The notes under the pieces were generated by a model. That model searched no databases. It saw only the letters and a program-made list of their open reading frames with translations, and was not told the DNA's origin. Of a stretch of 64,000 bases of DNA, positions 44,424-53,126 are shown piece after piece. The stretch comes from JAJPKK01 sp963807015 (GTDB taxonomy: Bacteria; Pseudomonadota; Alphaproteobacteria; Rhizobiales; Xanthobacteraceae). Numbering within the stretch: the stretch's first letter is position 1; each line of letters opens with the position of its first letter. The stretch is from contig CAWEAS010000022.1 of NCBI GenBank assembly GCA_963807015.1, positions 1-64,000 of the forward strand, written 5' to 3'. The position numbers were made by a program, and so were the translations under genes.

Positions 44424-44474
44424 CGTCGAGGGAAACAGAAGCAAGAGGCGGGCAGGATGCCCGCGCTCCGTGCC

Positions 44475-45563
44475 CTACGCGCGGGTGCGCGAGCGGATCA
44501 TGAAGGTGTCGTAGCTGTACTCGGCGACCTGCCACCAGAAATACTCTTCGCCGCGGAAGGCCTGCATCGACGCCAGCACCTTCTTGAAGTCAGGGTTCGC
44601 GGCCGAGGTTTCAGCATTCACCTCGTTCGAGGCCTTGAGGCAAGCTTCCAGGATCGGCTGGGAGAACGCGCGCAACTCGGTACCGCTGGCGAGAAGCTTG
44701 CGCAGCGCTGCCGGGTTACGGGCATCATACTTCCCGGTCTCTTCGGTGTTGGCGTAGGCCGCGGCGCCTTCGAGAATCGACTGATAGCGCTTCGGCAACT
44801 CATTCCACTTGGCGAGATTGATCAGCAGGTGGTTCGCCGTCGCGCCCTCCCACCAGCCGGGATAATAGTAATACTTCGCGACCTTGCTGAAGCCGAGCTT
44901 CTCATCGTCATAGGGACCGACCCATTCGGCGGCGTCGATCGTGCCGCGCTCCAGCGCCGGATAGATGTCGCCGCCGGCGATCTGGGACGGCACGCCGCCG
45001 ACCTTCTGGATGGTCTGCCCGGCAAATCCGCCGATGCGGAACTTCAAGCCTTGGAAATCGGAGACTTCCTTGATCTCCTTGCGGAACCAGCCGCCCATCT
45101 GGCAGCCGGTGTTGCCTGAGGCAAGCGCGTAGACATTGAACTTCTTGCTGAACTCGTTCATCAGCTTCATGCCGTCGCCGTCATAGAACCAAGCGTTCTG
45201 CTGACGGGTGTTAAGGCCGAACGGCACCGCACAAAACAAGGCCCACGTCGGGTCCTTGCCATAGAAATAATAGGTCGCGGTGTGGCACAGTTCGACGCTG
45301 CCTGAACTCACCGCATCGAGGGCCTGCAGGCCGGGGACGATCTCGCCGGCGGCAAAGACCTGAATCTGAAATTGGTTATCGGTCGCTTCGGCGACCATCC
45401 GGGAGACGGTCTCGGCCGCGCCGTAGAGCGTGTCCAGCGATTTCGGGAAGCTCGATGTCAGCCGCCATTTGATGGCTGGGCTCGACTGGGCGACGGCAGG
45501 CTTTGCGACGGCGGTCGCGGCAAGGCCTAGACCCGCCGCCGTAAGGAATTGGCGACGCTTCAT
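44475..45563 (-). CDS. TRAP transporter substrate-binding protein (DctP/TakP-like), Tat-exported
   Basis: ATG 45563 follows GGAGGAC. The 362-residue protein starts with a twin-arginine signal (KRRQFLTAAGLGLAATAVA). It has the DctP core: KWRLTSSFPKSLDTLYGAAE, the Arg-containing GLKFRIGGFAGQTIQKVGG (Arg that contacts the carboxylate of TakP-type ligands), GGDIYPALERGTIDAAEWVG and GWWEGATANHLLINLAKWN. The last two blocks match binding proteins for 2-oxo acids. Encoded on the opposite strand from the permeases; the two units converge on a shared terminator. Confidence 0.92.
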   Translation of the reverse strand: MKRRQFLTAAGLGLAATAVAKPAVAQSSPAIKWRLTSSFPKSLDTLYGAAETVSRMVAEATDNQFQIQVFAAGEIVPGLQALDAVSSGSVELCHTATYYFYGKDPTWALFCAVPFGLNTRQQNAWFYDGDGMKLMNEFSKKFNVYALASGNTGCQMGGWFRKEIKEVSDFQGLKFRIGGFAGQTIQKVGGVPSQIAGGDIYPALERGTIDAAEWVGPYDDEKLGFSKVAKYYYYPGWWEGATANHLLINLAKWNELPKRYQSILEGAAAYANTEETGKYDARNPAALRKLLASGTELRAFSQPILEACLKASNEVNAETSAANPDFKKVLASMQAFRGEEYFWWQVAEYSYDTFMIRSRTRA

Positions 45564-45682
45564 GATTTGTCCTCCCATTAATCTTTCTTACCTTGGCGTT
45601 TTTGCGCAGGCGTCATAGGCCCGCGAATTTATTGTCACAAAGCTGGTAGCCCTCCCCCGCGCTTGGCGCAAGAGACCTATGG

Positions 45683-46837
45683 TCACGCCTCGATGACGAT
45701 CTTCGGCGCTGCACGTGCGGTGCCGCCCGCGATGGCGTCGCGAACGCGCGCTGCGATGTCCCGGAAAATCTGCGCATAGGGACTATCCGGCGCCGTCGCG
45801 ACGATCGGCAGACCGGCATCCGACTTCTCGCGAATATCCATGTGCAGCGGCACCTCCCCGAAGAACGGCACCCCGAGCCGCTCGGCCTCGTGGCGCGCTC
45901 CGCCATGGCCGAAAATGTCGGATCGGGTGCCGCAGTGCGGGCAGAGGAAATAGCTCATGTTCTCGACGATGCCGAGGACCGGCACGTTGACGCGACGGAA
46001 CATCGCGATGCCGCGGCGCACGTCGATGAGCGCGAGGTCCTGCGGCGTCGACACCATGACCGCGCCGCGCAACGGCACCTGCTGCGCCATCGTGAGCTGC
46101 GCATCGCCCGTGCCCGGCGGCATGTCCACCACCATGACGTCGAGTTCGCCCCATTCGACCTCGCGCAGCATCTGCGTCAGCGCGGACATGACCATCGGGC
46201 CGCGCCAGATCATCGGCGTCTCTTCCTCGATGAGAAAGCCGATCGACATGAGCTTGAGGCCATAGGCCTCCATGGGGATCAGGCGCGTCCCGCCCTTGGT
46301 CTGCGGCCGCCCTTTGATGGCGAACAATTTCGGCATTGAGGGGCCGTAGATGTCGGCATCGAGCACGCCGACCCTGAGGCCGAGATCGCGCAGGCCAAGG
46401 GCGAGGTTCGCCGCAACTGTCGATTTGCCGACGCCACCCTTGCCGGAGGCAACCGCGATGATCGTGTTGACGCCAGGGACGCCGACAACGCCTTGCGTGC
46501 GCTGCGCGGCCGCTGCTGCTGCGGGTGACGTCGCCCCGCGGCCCGCTGCACCGGATTGACGCACAGGCGCCCCCGGACCACCCGCTGCGCCGGTGCGCTC
46601 CGCGGTCAACGCGATCATCACCGAGGCGACGCCCGGCAGCGCTTTGACCGCCGCCTCGGCGTGCTTGCGCACGTCCTCCCAGGCGTTCACCACCGCGGCA
46701 TTGACGGTGATCGAGAAAAACACCTTCCCATCGGAGATGATGATGTCGGACAGCGTCCCGGTCTTCGGCAACGCGACGCCGTCAGGCGCGGCCACGCGCT
46801 CGAGGCTTGCAAGAACGTCGCTCTTGGTGACCGCCAT
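45683..46837 (-). CDS. Mrp/ApbC-type iron-sulfur cluster carrier ATPase
   Basis: A 384-residue protein with an N-terminal MIP18/DUF59 domain (residues 1-95, LERVAAPDGVALPKTG), a Pro/Gly/Ala-rich linker and a P-loop ATPase: deviant Walker A ASGKGGVGKSTVAANLALG, VGVLDADIYGPSMPKLF, VDMPPGTGDAQLTMAQQV, and the CPHCG motif used to hold a bridging 4Fe-4S cluster between subunits. ApbC/Mrp proteins transfer clusters to apo-enzymes. The gene is monocistronic and lies divergent from the next gene. Confidence 0.95.
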   Translation of the reverse strand: MAVTKSDVLASLERVAAPDGVALPKTGTLSDIIISDGKVFFSITVNAAVVNAWEDVRKHAEAAVKALPGVASVMIALTAERTGAAGGPGAPVRQSGAAGRGATSPAAAAAAQRTQGVVGVPGVNTIIAVASGKGGVGKSTVAANLALGLRDLGLRVGVLDADIYGPSMPKLFAIKGRPQTKGGTRLIPMEAYGLKLMSIGFLIEEETPMIWRGPMVMSALTQMLREVEWGELDVMVVDMPPGTGDAQLTMAQQVPLRGAVMVSTPQDLALIDVRRGIAMFRRVNVPVLGIVENMSYFLCPHCGTRSDIFGHGGARHEAERLGVPFFGEVPLHMDIREKSDAGLPIVATAPDSPYAQIFRDIAARVRDAIAGGTARAAPKIVIEA

Positions 46838-46996
46838 GGGCTTTCTCCGTGGCTGCCGTTACGGCAGGGCCGACTTCCTTACACAGATATGAGCTGGGTG
46901 GGTACGGTCAATCGAGCTGCACGGGCAGAGCGCCACGGGAACCCTGTCCTCTCTCCTCCCCCAACTGTAAACTCAAGGCGGCAATGGAGGTCAGTG

Positions 46997-47866
46997 ATGG
47001 CGAAAGTGGCGTTTATCGGTCTCGGCGTAATGGGCTACCCGATGGCAGGGCATCTCAAGACCAAGGGCGGGCATGAGGTCACGGTCTACAATCGCACCGC
47101 TTCCAAGGCCGAGAAATGGGTGGCCCAGTTCGGCGGACGCGCGGCGCCAACGCCGCGGGAGGCGGCCGAAGGCCAGGACTTCGTCATGGCCTGCGTCGGC
47201 AACGACAACGATCTGCGCGAGGTGACGCTCGGGAGCGACGGCGCATTCGGCGGCATGCGCAAGGGCGCCGTCTTCGTCGATCACACCACCGCCTCTGCCG
47301 AGATCGCCCGCGACCTTCACGCGGCTGCGAAGAAAGGCGGATACGATGCCATCGATGCACCGGTCTCCGGCGGACAGGCCGGCGCCGAAAACGGCGTCCT
47401 CACCGTGATGTGCGGCGGCGATGTCGAACCATTCGTCCGCGCCGAAATGATCATCGCCGCCTATGCGCGCGCCTGCAATCTGATGGGTGCGTCCGGTTCC
47501 GGGCAGCTTGCCAAGATGTGCAATCAGATCTGCATCGCCGGCGTCGTCCAGGGCCTCGCCGAGGCGCTGCATTTTGCCAAATGCGCGGGCCTCGACACCG
47601 AAAAGCTGATCGCGACCATCTCCAAAGGCGCCGCGCAATCCTGGCAGATGGAGAACCGCTACAAAACCATGGTGGACGGCAAGTTCGACTTCGGCTTTGC
47701 CGTCGATTGGATGCGCAAGGATCTCGGCATTTGCTTTGCCGAGGCGCGGCGCAACGGCGCGCGCCTGCCGGTCACCGCCCTCGTCGACCAGTTCTATGCC
47801 GAAGTGCAGAAGATGGGCGGCAAGCGCTGGGACACGTCGAGCCTCATCGCGATTTTGGAGCGTTGA
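46997..47866 (+). CDS. NAD(P)-dependent oxidoreductase, 3-hydroxyisobutyrate-dehydrogenase family
   Basis: ATG 46997 follows GGAGG at 6 nt. The 289-residue beta-hydroxyacid dehydrogenase has a Rossmann motif AFIGLGVMGYPMAGHLKTKG, the DAPVSGGQAGAENG substrate loop, and catalytic Lys in GSGQLAKMCNQICIAG. The NRTASKAEKW after the second strand favours NADP(H), as Arg-Thr commonly contacts the 2'-phosphate. The substrate may be 3-hydroxyisobutyrate, tartronate semialdehyde or another small acid, and I cannot tell which. It converges with the TIR-TPR gene, 14 bp apart. Confidence 0.92.
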   Translation: MAKVAFIGLGVMGYPMAGHLKTKGGHEVTVYNRTASKAEKWVAQFGGRAAPTPREAAEGQDFVMACVGNDNDLREVTLGSDGAFGGMRKGAVFVDHTTASAEIARDLHAAAKKGGYDAIDAPVSGGQAGAENGVLTVMCGGDVEPFVRAEMIIAAYARACNLMGASGSGQLAKMCNQICIAGVVQGLAEALHFAKCAGLDTEKLIATISKGAAQSWQMENRYKTMVDGKFDFGFAVDWMRKDLGICFAEARRNGARLPVTALVDQFYAEVQKMGGKRWDTSSLIAILER

Positions 47867-47880
47867 TCAGACCTGAGCCA

Positions 47881-49764
47881 CTACCGCGGCTTATACCGCG
47901 CGAGTTGCGCCTCGGCGGCGGGAAGCCACGGCTCCTGCGCCGGGGTCAACCGCCCCTCCTGTTTGAGCTTGCGCAGCGCCGTCACGATGTAGGCGAAGCG
48001 TTGGGCGGAGCTGTCGCCGACGGCGGCGAGACGCCAGTTCGCGGTAACAAGGTCGAATTGCAAGCCGGCATTGGCCGGGTCGGAAGCCGCAAGGCGCTCC
48101 GCGATGGCGAGGCCGTCGCGGTACGTCATCATCGCGCCCGGAAGATCCTTTTGCGCGACCTGCACGTCGCCGATCCTGATGTACGTCACCAAAAGCTCGC
48201 GCAACACGCTGGCATTGTCGGGGTCGGACGTCGCGAGCGACTGCGCGATCGCCAAGCCGCTGCGATAGGACCCGAGCGCGCCGGCGAGTTCGTTCTGCGC
48301 CCGCTGCACGTCACCGATGTTGTTATATGCCGCCGCAAGATTGCGCTGGCGGACGGCATCGCTCGGATCGGATTTTGCCAGCCGTTCGCGGATGGCGAAG
48401 CTGTCCTGATAGAGTTTCAGCGCACCGGCGAGGTCATTCTTCGCCACGTCGACGCTGCCGATCTTCTCGTAGATCGTCGCGAGGTCGCGCTGCGGCCCGT
48501 CGGACTTGGGATTCTTTTGGGCGAGACGGTCTGCGACCGTCTGCGCGGCGCGATAGAACTCGATCGCCGCGTCGGGCTTTGCCCCCGCTTGCGCAATCTC
48601 GCCGAGCCCGATCCGTGCCGAAACCGTCTGCTCGCTGTCGGTGGACGACTGCTTGAGCGCGAGGAAGCGCCGGTAGAGCCCATCGGCAGCGGCGAGATTT
48701 CCCGTCTCCTTCTCGAACCAGCCGTCCTGGAACATGCTCACGGCGTCGTCAGGATCAAGCATCAGCGCCCGCGCGTAGGCGTCGCGCGCGCTTGCGGGAT
48801 CGGTGAGAGCCGCGACAGCACCGACAATGCGAAAGGCGGCGGCCCCCTGCTTGCCGCTGGCGGACGCTGCCCTGTCCTCGGCAACCATCCGCAGCAGCAG
48901 GACCGCCTCCGCCGGCATATCGGCTTTGAGGAGCGCCAGCGCCTGGGCATCCCGGGTATCCGTCGCGGCCCCTTCCGTGATGGCAGCGATCGCCCGCACC
49001 AAATTCTCTTTGCTCCCCGGCGCGCGTGCGCCCACGGCCAGCCGACCGGCCAATCCCTCGGCGTCGGCGGAGATCGTCTGGCTTCCGGCCGCCGACTGAG
49101 TAGATGTTGATGATGACCGGCGATCGGAAAACAGCCAGGCCGCCGCCGCGGCCACGACCACCGCGACCAGAATCACGGCCGCGATCCGCTTGTTCAACCG
49201 CTGGCGCCGCGCGCGAGCGATGCGCTCGACAATGTCTTCCGCCGTGAGGCCGGTCAGAGCGGCGATGGTCTTGGCGAGACCAAGCCCTTTGCCGTCGGCC
49301 TTGCGGCGCAAATCCGGGCCGCTCACCGTGATCGGCCATTCGGTCACCGACCCGTCGGGGGCAATCACGTAGCGCAACGCCGGCGGAAAATTCTCAGGCG
49401 GCACGCCGTCGATCGTGACCGGGATGACCGGCCGGTCCGGGTGGCGCCAGCGAAAGATGCGAACCTCCTCGTTGGCGGCGAGCCGGCTTGCCGTGCCGGT
49501 CGAGCACAGCACGATCAGGGCCGCCGATGCATCAAGCGCCGCCGCGGTGACCTCGGGCAGCGGATCGCCTTCGAGAAAGTCCTCGTCATCGCTGTAGATT
49601 GGCCGGAGCGAATCCGGCACCGGACCGAGCCGCGTGATCCGTCCGACCAGATCCTTATCGATCCGGAAATTCTCCAGGCTCGTATGCAGCCACGTCGCCA
49701 AGGCGCCGTCCTCATGGCTGTAACTGAGAAACGCCCGATACTTCACCGCAACAGTATCCGACAT
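47881..49764 (-). CDS. TIR domain - transmembrane - TPR protein
   Basis: A 627-residue protein. Residues 8-125 form a TIR-type domain: FLSYSHEDGALATWLHTSLE, IYSDDEDFLEGDPL, SAALIVLCSTGTAS, and a Glu pair (99-100) in ANEEVRIFRW at the position of the catalytic Glu of TIR NADases. Basic residues then precede a membrane segment at about 190-211 (AAVILVAVVVAAAAAWLF), placing the TIR in the cytoplasm. The long C-terminal part has at least five TPR-like units with repeated pattern Y-x-x-G-L-A-I-A-x-x-L-A-x-x-D-P. In eukaryotic and bacterial TIR-TPR proteins the TPR part senses or scaffolds. It may be a signalling or immune ATPase-free receptor, although proof is lacking. Confidence 0.88.
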   Translation of the reverse strand: MSDTVAVKYRAFLSYSHEDGALATWLHTSLENFRIDKDLVGRITRLGPVPDSLRPIYSDDEDFLEGDPLPEVTAAALDASAALIVLCSTGTASRLAANEEVRIFRWRHPDRPVIPVTIDGVPPENFPPALRYVIAPDGSVTEWPITVSGPDLRRKADGKGLGLAKTIAALTGLTAEDIVERIARARRQRLNKRIAAVILVAVVVAAAAAWLFSDRRSSSTSTQSAAGSQTISADAEGLAGRLAVGARAPGSKENLVRAIAAITEGAATDTRDAQALALLKADMPAEAVLLLRMVAEDRAASASGKQGAAAFRIVGAVAALTDPASARDAYARALMLDPDDAVSMFQDGWFEKETGNLAAADGLYRRFLALKQSSTDSEQTVSARIGLGEIAQAGAKPDAAIEFYRAAQTVADRLAQKNPKSDGPQRDLATIYEKIGSVDVAKNDLAGALKLYQDSFAIRERLAKSDPSDAVRQRNLAAAYNNIGDVQRAQNELAGALGSYRSGLAIAQSLATSDPDNASVLRELLVTYIRIGDVQVAQKDLPGAMMTYRDGLAIAERLAASDPANAGLQFDLVTANWRLAAVGDSSAQRFAYIVTALRKLKQEGRLTPAQEPWLPAAEAQLARYKPR

Positions 49765-50090
49765 GCGCTCCTTCCCCGGGGCGGCGAACTAAAGTCGGTG
49801 ACCTTGCGATCCTTGGAGGGCGACACGATCAAAACATCGTCCCGGCAGCGATAAACTCGACAGCGGCCCTCTCATCAGGATTCGCGATCCGATTTCCAAA
49901 CGGAATGCCCCTCGTGGATCAACCTCACGCTAAGCCTTCCATGGCTCGCGCGCAATATTCCCGCGCCTGAGATTTCGCGTTTCGTCCCACGCCGTTACGG
50001 GTGACGAGACCCGCTTTTCTCCCCTGTCGCATCGTCGTAGGGTCCGCCCGCCAAGAATTGAGCCGTCACCTCGATCGCCGGGAGGAAGCA
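49765..50090. other. Intergenic region between divergent TIR-TPR and gluconolactonase-like genes
   Basis: No gene, repeat or clear hairpin is visible. The right end has GGGAGGAA, the ribosome site of the gene at 50091. Promoters of both genes must lie here. Confidence 0.4.
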
Positions 50091-51140
50091 ATGTCGAGAC
50101 TGTTGATCGCCGCGGGTCTGCTCGCGAGTTCGTTTGCTTGTCCGTTCGGATGGGCTCAGTCCGCTGACGACAAATCGGTCGTGCGCCTCGATCCGGCCCT
50201 TGATGCGCTGGTCGCGGCCGATGCCAAGGTCGAGCTCGTCAAAAGCGGCTTCGGGTTCACCGAAGGGCCGGTCTGGGTGCAGCAGGGCAAGGCCGGCTAT
50301 CTCCTGTTCACGGACATCCCGGGCAACGTGGTGTGGAAGCTCACGCCCGACGGCCAGACCTCGATCTATCTCCGCGACGCCGGCTATCACGGGCCGGACC
50401 CGTGGCGCTGGGGTCCGGTCTTCAACAACGGCTACGACAAGGCCGACCCCAAGTTCGAAGAGTTCGTGATGTTCGGCGCCGACGGCCTCGGCGTCGATCG
50501 CGAAGGCCGGCTGATCCTCGCGACCTTCGCCGGCCGCTCGCTCGAACGCGTCGAGCGCGACGGCAAGCGCACCGTCCTTGCCGACAAGTACGAGGGCAAG
50601 CGCTTCGGCGGGCCGAACGACGTCGCCGTCCGGCGCGATGGCTCGATCTATTTCACCGATACCTATGGCGCGCTTCGCCTGCGCGACAAGGACCCGCACA
50701 AGGAACTCGATTTCAATGCCGTCTATCGGTGGAAGGACGGCAAGCTCACGCTCATCGTCAAGGACATGCCGAACACCAACGGCCTCGCCTTCTCGCCCGA
50801 CGAGAAGTACCTCTACGTCAACGGCAGCCGCGACAACTACGTCAACCGCTACGAGGTCCAGCCCGACGGCACCGTCACCAACGGCAAGCTGTTCTTCGAC
50901 ATGCGCAACGAGACCGAGCGCGGCATCACCGACGGCCTGCGCGTCGACTCCAAGGGCAATCTCTACGAGACCGGCCCGGGCGGCACCTGGATCATCTCGC
51001 CGGAGGGCAAGCACCTCGGCACCATCCGCGCGCCGGAACAGTCGACCAATATCGGCTTCGGTGACGCCGACAAGAAAACGCTTTACATCGCCGCGCGGAG
51101 CAGCATCTACAAGATCAGGGTGCTGACGCCCGGCCCATGA
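50091..51140 (+). CDS. Exported SMP-30/gluconolactonase-like protein
   Basis: ATG 50091 follows GGGAGGAA. A signal peptide ends near GWA-QSA. The 349-residue product is a six-bladed beta-propeller of the SMP-30 family: KSGFGFTEGPVWVQQG (metal-binding Glu), a second GGPNDVAVRRDGSIYFTD (Asn of the metal site), and PNTNGLAFSPDEKYLYVNGS and GLRVDSKGNLYETGPGG. Catalytic Asp/Asn residues of lactonases in these blocks are present. These enzymes open sugar or other lactones in the periplasm. It starts a four-gene run with 19, 11 and 2 bp gaps. Confidence 0.92.
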   Translation: MSRLLIAAGLLASSFACPFGWAQSADDKSVVRLDPALDALVAADAKVELVKSGFGFTEGPVWVQQGKAGYLLFTDIPGNVVWKLTPDGQTSIYLRDAGYHGPDPWRWGPVFNNGYDKADPKFEEFVMFGADGLGVDREGRLILATFAGRSLERVERDGKRTVLADKYEGKRFGGPNDVAVRRDGSIYFTDTYGALRLRDKDPHKELDFNAVYRWKDGKLTLIVKDMPNTNGLAFSPDEKYLYVNGSRDNYVNRYEVQPDGTVTNGKLFFDMRNETERGITDGLRVDSKGNLYETGPGGTWIISPEGKHLGTIRAPEQSTNIGFGDADKKTLYIAARSSIYKIRVLTPGP

Positions 51141-51159
51141 ACTCTTCTCACTTCACATC

Positions 51160-52080
51160 ATGACCGACATCGCCTGGTCCAAGCTCACGATCGGCATGCT
51201 CGGCGGCGACAAGCGCGAGCAGGAAATCGCGCGGCTCGCCGCCGCAACCGGCGCGACCGTCCGCGCCCACGGCTTCCCGTGGCCCGAGGGCGGCATTGCT
51301 GGCGTCCAGCACCTCGACGATCCGGCGGCGGTGCTCGCCGGGGCACGGTTTGCGCTGTTTCCGATCCCCGGGATTGCCGCGAGCGGCGCGCTGTTTGCAC
51401 CGGCAGCGCCCGCGTCCATCATTCCGAGCCGTGCCATGCTCGCCGGCATGGCGCCGCGCGCCCACATCATTCTCGGCTGGGCCGACAAGAACCTCAAAGC
51501 CCATGCCGATGCCCTCGGCATCACCATCCACGAGTATGAATGGGACCGCGGCCTGATGTTGCGCCGGACCCCGGCGATCATCGAAGGACTGCTCAGGATC
51601 GTGATCGAGAACACGGCGATCACCATCCACGACTCGACCGTCTGCGTCGTCGGCCAAGGTACGATCGGAGCAGTGCTGGCGCGCACGCTCGTAGCCCTCG
51701 GCGCGCATACCCATGTCGCCGCCCGCAATGCCGAACAGCGCGCCGCGGCCTTCGTTGCCGGTGCCGTGCCGCACACCCTCGACGAATTGGTTGAGCTCGC
51801 GCCTCGCCTCGACATGGTGTTCTCGACCGTGCCGGCACCGGTCGTCGGCACCGACGTCATCGCGCGGCTGCCGAAGACGGCACTGCTCGTCGATCTTGCC
51901 GCGCCGCCCGGCGGCATCGACTTTGCGGCAGCCGAACGCGCCGGGCTCAAGGCGATCTGGGGCCGCGGCCTTGGAAGCCGCGCGCCGGTCACGGTCGGCG
52001 GCAGCCAGTGGGGCGGCATCCGCGAGCGCATCGAGAAGATCCTTCACGACGAGGCTGCGCCGGCGCGCGCGGCAAACTGA
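51160..52080 (+). CDS. Dipicolinate-synthase subunit A (DpaA/SpoVFA)-like oxidoreductase
   Basis: A 306-residue protein with the DpaA order: GGDKREQEIARLAAATGATV at the start, TPAIIEGLLRIVIENTAITI, a Rossmann motif VCVVGQGTIGAVLARTLVALG and the family block LLVDLAAPPGGIDFAAAERAG with KAIWGRGLGSRAPVT. In Bacillus, DpaA-DpaB oxidise dihydrodipicolinate to dipicolinic acid for spores. No dpaB is present and the organism should not sporulate, so either a single-subunit form makes dipicolinate or the substrate is different. It lies in a tight operon with a tautomerase and VOC enzyme. Confidence 0.85.
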   Translation: MTDIAWSKLTIGMLGGDKREQEIARLAAATGATVRAHGFPWPEGGIAGVQHLDDPAAVLAGARFALFPIPGIAASGALFAPAAPASIIPSRAMLAGMAPRAHIILGWADKNLKAHADALGITIHEYEWDRGLMLRRTPAIIEGLLRIVIENTAITIHDSTVCVVGQGTIGAVLARTLVALGAHTHVAARNAEQRAAAFVAGAVPHTLDELVELAPRLDMVFSTVPAPVVGTDVIARLPKTALLVDLAAPPGGIDFAAAERAGLKAIWGRGLGSRAPVTVGGSQWGGIRERIEKILHDEAAPARAAN

Positions 52081-52091
52081 GGAGAACCCTT

Positions 52092-52286
52092 ATGCCGGTC
52101 GTCACCGTGCAGATGTGGACCGGCCGAACGCCGGCCCAGAAGAAGGCGCTGGTGCGCGCCATCACCGATGCCATGGTCGCCCACGCGGGCGCGAAGCCCG
52201 ACCATCTCCACGTCATCCTGCAGGAAGTGCCCAAGGAAGACTGGGCGCTCGCCGGCGTGCTCGGCAACGAACGCAAGGACGCCTGA
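52092..52286 (+). CDS. 4-oxalocrotonate tautomerase-family enzyme
   Basis: ATG 52092 follows AGGAG. The 64-residue protein has Pro directly after Met (the catalytic N-terminal base), the strand VVTVQMWTGRTPAQKKALVR and a helix and VILQEVPKEDWALAG later. Members isomerise enols in aromatic-degradation pathways or dehalogenate. In the operon it would follow formation of an unstable enol from the upstream oxidoreductase product. Confidence 0.9.
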   Translation: MPVVTVQMWTGRTPAQKKALVRAITDAMVAHAGAKPDHLHVILQEVPKEDWALAGVLGNERKDA

Positions 52287-52288
52287 AC

Positions 52289-52672
52289 GTGGCGACCTCA
52301 ACCGGGTCACCAGCCGTCGCGACCGGCTTCGCCCACATGCTGCTCAAGGTCGCGGATGTCGCGCGCTCGGAGCGGTTCTACGTCGACCTCCTCGGCTTCA
52401 CGGTGCGGCCGGCCAAGCCCTTGCCGGACGGGCGCCCGTTCGTGCCGTTCCACCAGGGCATCGCCCTCACCTCCGGCGGGCCCACGGCGCCGGTGCAAAT
52501 CGACCACATCGCGTTCCGGGCGACGAACGTGCGCGCCATCGCGCAACGGCTCAAGGCCGCTGACGTGAAATTCTTCCGCGAGCTCCATGACGGCCTCTAC
52601 GGCCTCACGATCTACATCGCCGACCCCGACGGCAACATGATCGAGCTCTACGAGGAAGGCGCCACGATGTAA
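52289..52672 (+). CDS. VOC/glyoxalase-family protein
   Basis: GTG 52289 starts 2 bp after the tautomerase stop, so coupling is likely. The 127-residue protein has the two babab modules: GFAHMLLKVADVARSERFYV, the DLLGFTV segment, QIDHIAFRATNVRAIAQRL, and YGLTIYIADPDGNMIELYEE. Metal residues would be the His in AHMLLKV, the second His in DHIAF and the Glu in MIELYEE. The family includes ring-cleavage dioxygenases, glyoxalases and resistance proteins; operon context favours a catabolic step. Confidence 0.88.
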   Translation: MATSTGSPAVATGFAHMLLKVADVARSERFYVDLLGFTVRPAKPLPDGRPFVPFHQGIALTSGGPTAPVQIDHIAFRATNVRAIAQRLKAADVKFFRELHDGLYGLTIYIADPDGNMIELYEEGATM

Positions 52673-52914
52673 GCGGACTGCACCCCTGACGTGAGACACG
52701 AAACAGGGAATCTTTCCCTGAGAACAGGGAAAGGATCAGGGAAACGCTTTTTTCGCCCCACCCCGATTGCATAGCTCGGTTGAAAAGGCCCGCCCGCCAA
52801 CGAGTTGAGCGCGGGCGATGCGGCATCGGACCATGAATTTGAGGGAAGAAAACAGGCGAGCAGACCGAAGGCGGCAAGAACGATCCCGGTCAGCCAGTGG
52901 ATTTGAATTGACAT
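52648..52914 (-). CDS. Doubtful small exported ORF (88 aa)
   Basis: The first 25 residues form a good membrane or signal segment (IHWLTGIVLAAFGLLACF). The rest is dominated by the repeats at 52704-52743 (FPDPFPVLRERFPVS) and runs over the end of the VOC gene, which argues against a real protein. The nested palindromes 52916-52947 end right at the start codon. Keep only as a candidate. Confidence 0.25.
   Translation of the reverse strand: MSIQIHWLTGIVLAAFGLLACFLPSNSWSDAASPALNSLAGGPFQPSYAIGVGRKKRFPDPFPVLRERFPVSCLTSGVQSAYIVAPSS
52704..52743. repeat. Cluster of CAGGGAA half-sites forming alternative hairpins
   Basis: Three direct cagggaa units and one inverted ttccctg lie within 40 bp. A 9-bp hairpin ctttccctg/cagggaaag (52712-52733, 4-nt loop) competes with a 7-bp hairpin using the upstream unit. 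It looks like a dispersed palindromic repeat of rhizobia. Confidence 0.5.
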
Positions 52915-52915
52915 A

Positions 52916-52947
52916 GGACTATTACTATCATAATAGTCCTATTATGA
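52916..52947. promoter_or_regulatory. Two overlapping AT-rich palindromes (operator candidate)
   Basis: ggactatta (52916-52924) pairs with taatagtcc (52931-52939) over 6 nt, and tcataatag (52928-52936) pairs with ctattatga (52939-52947) over 2 nt, both perfect at 9 bp. They share arms and so are mutually exclusive. This is far more AT-rich than the surroundings. Confidence 0.5.
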
Positions 52948-53126
52948 CAACCCACTCGAGGGACATCTCCCGCCCGTCGAGGCAAGCCGCATGCGAGATG
53001 ATGAGATTTTCACGCGTCGCTTGAGGACGGCTGCAGCAACTCCGAAAATGCATTGCCGAACTCTTGGCGCGTGTGGAAACCTGTCGGCTATCGCAAGGCA
53101 ACCCGCCTGCAGTGATGGAGCATTTT

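Noticed and set aside
47116..49110. 664-codon plus-strand frame over the dehydrogenase and TIR-TPR genes
   Set aside because: Arg/His-rich translation spanning two real genes in other frames.
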